Assembly: GCA_020696885.1 (NCBI GenBank)
Contig: JAJFMS010000183.1
Location: forward strand, 1 to 6,808
Direction: 5' to 3'
From: Armatimonadota bacterium
Lineage (GTDB): Bacteria; Armatimonadota; SYMT01
DNA length: 6,808 nt
The notes under the pieces are model-generated. The model did not search any database. It saw only the letters and a program-made list of their open reading frames with translations, and was not told the origin of the DNA. Made by a program: the position numbers and the translations under genes. Positions 4,746-6,808 of the stretch are shown piece after piece (position 1 is the stretch's first letter; every line of letters starts with the position of its first letter).

Positions 4746-6808
4746 TCAGGCGCCGGCCGAGCCCGTCGTGACAACGGTGACCTTCTGGACACCTGCCCGG
4801 GAGGGAGTGAACTCCAGGGTGCCACGCTGGAGCGGATAGACCTTAGATCGGCCCTCCACCTGCACGTACCCCTCGAGCCCGGCCGGGAAACGATCCCACG
4901 TCAGTTTGACGGGAGTACCCGGCTTAGAAGTTGCTACTTCCAGGGTCCAACGGTTGACCCTATTCTTCGCACCGCGAATGTCCTGCGCGTAGCGTCCACT
5001 GAAGCGGCCCCAGTCCTGGTGAGCGATCCGGAAGTCGTTGCCAGGCAGCAGCGCCGGCGGCGTCTCCACGTCTTCCTGACCATAACCATCCCGGCCCGCC
5101 TTCGAGGCTCCCACGAACACCTCGCCGAAGCCGGCCGTTCCGCTCACCGCGCGGAATCCGGTGCGCCAGGCATCGGCGTCGCCCGCGGCGTATTTCACGT
5201 CGCTCGGTCGCGACTGCCCCAGGATCGAAGCGACCCGCGGAACGATAAGCGTGAGGTTCGCGAAGCTGCGGACCCAATGCGCTTCCCAGTTGACCAGCTC
5301 GCCCTGCGGGAGCGCCTGGAAGCGGTACTGTCCATCCTGGTAGCGCCAGATCGTGTTGCGCATCAGGTTGCGGCGGGCCGCTTCGCTGACGGACATCACC
5401 TCGTTGCCGAAGCGAACGTTGACCACGTTCCACGGCACCCGGAACGGGTACGGGTTACCGATCATGTTGAAGCCGGGCTTCAAGCGGATCTCATAGAACG
5501 GGCTCCGGATCGACTTGCCCAGGAGCTGCACCTGCGTAGGCGACTGAACGCGGGCGAAGAACCCGAGCCCTGCCGGCGGACGCAGCACGCCAACCTGGTC
5601 CATTAGCGCTTCGCGGTCTTCCTGCGACAGGTTGTCAAGATCAAGATCACGGGACGGCTCGGGCATCAGGTCCGCGTCGTCGTCCTGCGGCGAGCCGACG
5701 ATGTCCCACAGCGCGTAGTCCCCAGTCTCCGGGCGCCAGCGCGCAGTGCGCACGAGGTTGCCGCCGAAGAGGAACTGGAGCGTGTCTGCTCCGCCGCGGA
5801 GTTGATAAGGCACACTCAGCATCTTGAGGCCGGCCTGCTCCGTCCGGGGCGCTACGCGGAACCGGAACGCTCGCTCCGGGATCCGGCCTTCCGCCGGGCC
5901 TTCGAGTGAGCGAACGGAACCAGAGTCCGGCTTGCTATCGGCCACGATGTTGAGCGTGTTGATGCCGATGTTGTAACGGCTCTCGACGCTCGGCACGTAG
6001 CGGATCATCCCAAACTCGGGATCCACGATCTCGACCAGCGGCTCGCCCTCGCTGTCCACCTGGTCCGTAAGCTCTACGCCGTTCTGGAAGACCTGGAAGT
6101 CCCCCTCTTCCAGCACGGACTGCACCGGCTGCACGATCGTGGCTTCCAGCGGCTCCGCGAAGCTCTCGGTGGTCTCGTTCGGACCGGGCGTCGCGATGTC
6201 GATGTAGTGCGTGATCGCCTTCAGAGCAGCGGCGGCGTCGACAATACCATACCCGTATTCAATGGTGAACTGGCCGAGCGGCTTCCGGGCGGTGGTATGC
6301 AGCAGGGTGCGAATCGCCTCGATCTGCTCCGTCGGTGAGAGGGTTTCGTCCCGCACTCCCTGCGTGATCAGCATCGCAATCACGCTGGAGACATAACCGC
6401 ACGAGAGGCTGGTGCCCTGCTGGAAGTAGTAACCGGCGGGGATCCCCGCCACGCCACTGAAACCCAGGGAGTCGGTCACCAGCACCTGTCGGGTGAAGTC
6501 GGCATTCGACGGATCGTTTCCGCCCGGCGCTACCAGGTCCAGCGTAGGTCCGCCGTCGGAGTAGTAGGCCACCTCTCCAGAGGGGCCGACAGCACCAACG
6601 GAGATCACTTCCGGCAGGTTCGCGGGGAACGTCACGCCGGTCGTAAAGCCAAAGAAGCGGTTATTCCCGCTGGAGCCCACGATCACGATCCCCTGCTCGT
6701 AAGCATCGGAGATCGCCTGCGCCATGATCGGGTCCGAGAAGGACGAGAACAGGGTGGCGGGCGCGAAGCTGAGGTTGATGACATCCACCTGCTGCTGGAT
6801 GCAGTAGT
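4746..6808 (-). CDS. Subtilisin-family (S8) serine protease, partial, N-terminus cut by window edge
   Basis: The frame is open to the window end (the first residues read YCIQQQVDVINLSF), so the GTG at 6788 is an internal Val codon, not a start; numbering below counts from it. S8 proteases are usually exported and cleave proteins with an Asp-His-Ser triad. Seen here: the VDVINLSF strand, the oxyanion Asn in GIVIVGSSGNN (N42), FPANLPEVISVGAV (54-67), the DLVAPGG loop (84-90), the catalytic Ser in GTSLSCGYVSS (S127, codon 6410-6408), and YGYGIVDAAAAL (178-189), which closes the catalytic domain. The Asp and His lie outside the window. The Ser motif lacks the common APHV that follows it. After it come an Ig-like linker (about 215-312), a bipartite module, KMLSVPYQL (322-330) to GFNMIGNPYPFRV (439-451) and HWVRSF (504-509), split by a very acidic insert (366-398), and a C-terminal beta-rich domain (about 530-680) with FRIAHQDWGRFSGRYAQD and LTWDRFPAG. 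No membrane anchor is seen at the C-terminus. First visible gene of the unit. S8 membership is firm; the target is unknown. Confidence 0.95.
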   Translation of the reverse strand, partial: YCIQQQVDVINLSFAPATLFSSFSDPIMAQAISDAYEQGIVIVGSSGNNRFFGFTTGVTFPANLPEVISVGAVGPSGEVAYYSDGGPTLDLVAPGGNDPSNADFTRQVLVTDSLGFSGVAGIPAGYYFQQGTSLSCGYVSSVIAMLITQGVRDETLSPTEQIEAIRTLLHTTARKPLGQFTIEYGYGIVDAAAALKAITHYIDIATPGPNETTESFAEPLEATIVQPVQSVLEEGDFQVFQNGVELTDQVDSEGEPLVEIVDPEFGMIRYVPSVESRYNIGINTLNIVADSKPDSGSVRSLEGPAEGRIPERAFRFRVAPRTEQAGLKMLSVPYQLRGGADTLQFLFGGNLVRTARWRPETGDYALWDIVGSPQDDDADLMPEPSRDLDLDNLSQEDREALMDQVGVLRPPAGLGFFARVQSPTQVQLLGKSIRSPFYEIRLKPGFNMIGNPYPFRVPWNVVNVRFGNEVMSVSEAARRNLMRNTIWRYQDGQYRFQALPQGELVNWEAHWVRSFANLTLIVPRVASILGQSRPSDVKYAAGDADAWRTGFRAVSGTAGFGEVFVGASKAGRDGYGQEDVETPPALLPGNDFRIAHQDWGRFSGRYAQDIRGAKNRVNRWTLEVATSKPGTPVKLTWDRFPAGLEGYVQVEGRSKVYPLQRGTLEFTPSRAGVQKVTVVTTGSAGA

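Noticed and set aside
6786..6788. GTG at 6788 as the start of the protease
   Set aside because: The frame continues upstream to the window end with subtilase-like residues, and a start here would delete the Asp and His of the triad.

Overview
The window holds four genes, all on the minus strand and tightly spaced, so transcription runs from high to low coordinates. The outer two are cut by the window edges. The base composition is GC-rich by eye. Three consecutive products are exported or processed proteins with Sec signal peptides or a secreted protease fold. The style of the secreted proteins (subtilase with Ig-like linkers and a 'GFNMIGNP' module, Ala/Pro-rich periplasmic protein, hydantoinase-type amidohydrolase) suggests a GC-rich, poorly characterised diderm phylum. 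Armatimonadota is my best guess from recollection of similar proteins, but no marker gene is present and the assignment is weak.

Layout in transcription order: (1) 6808-4746, the C-terminal 686 or so residues of a subtilisin-family (S8) serine protease. It has the oxyanion Asn and the catalytic Ser, but its Asp and His lie outside the window. The catalytic part is followed by an Ig-like linker, a bipartite 'SVPY ... GFNMIGNPY' module and a C-terminal beta-rich domain. (2) A gap of 86 bases with a 14-pair hairpin. (3) 4659-2614, a 681-residue secreted protein of unknown function whose C-terminal part carries a diverged copy of the same bipartite module. (4) A gap of about 70 bases with a perfect 10-pair hairpin. 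(5) 2544-1276, a 422-residue exported protein with a CsgG/LpoB-like domain, a TolA-like Ala/Lys/Glu/Arg helical stretch, a Pro/Ala/Thr-rich linker and a terminal hydrophobic segment. (6) A strong intrinsic terminator at 1254-1222. (7) 1221-1, the N-terminal 407 residues of a hydantoinase B/N-methylhydantoinase-type protein (HyuB).

The first three genes probably form one transcription unit that ends at the terminator. They look like a cell-envelope or secretome set: a large protease, a protein sharing its accessory module, and a periplasmic envelope protein. The hyuB-like gene is functionally separate (cytoplasmic ATP-dependent or ATP-independent ring amide hydrolysis), yet its ATG directly abuts the terminator U-tract and its only good Shine-Dalgarno sequence is inside the terminator stem. 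That arrangement is the most unusual regulatory detail here. No RNA genes, mobile elements, CRISPR arrays or long repeats were seen, and no stretch over 300 bases is without a gene.
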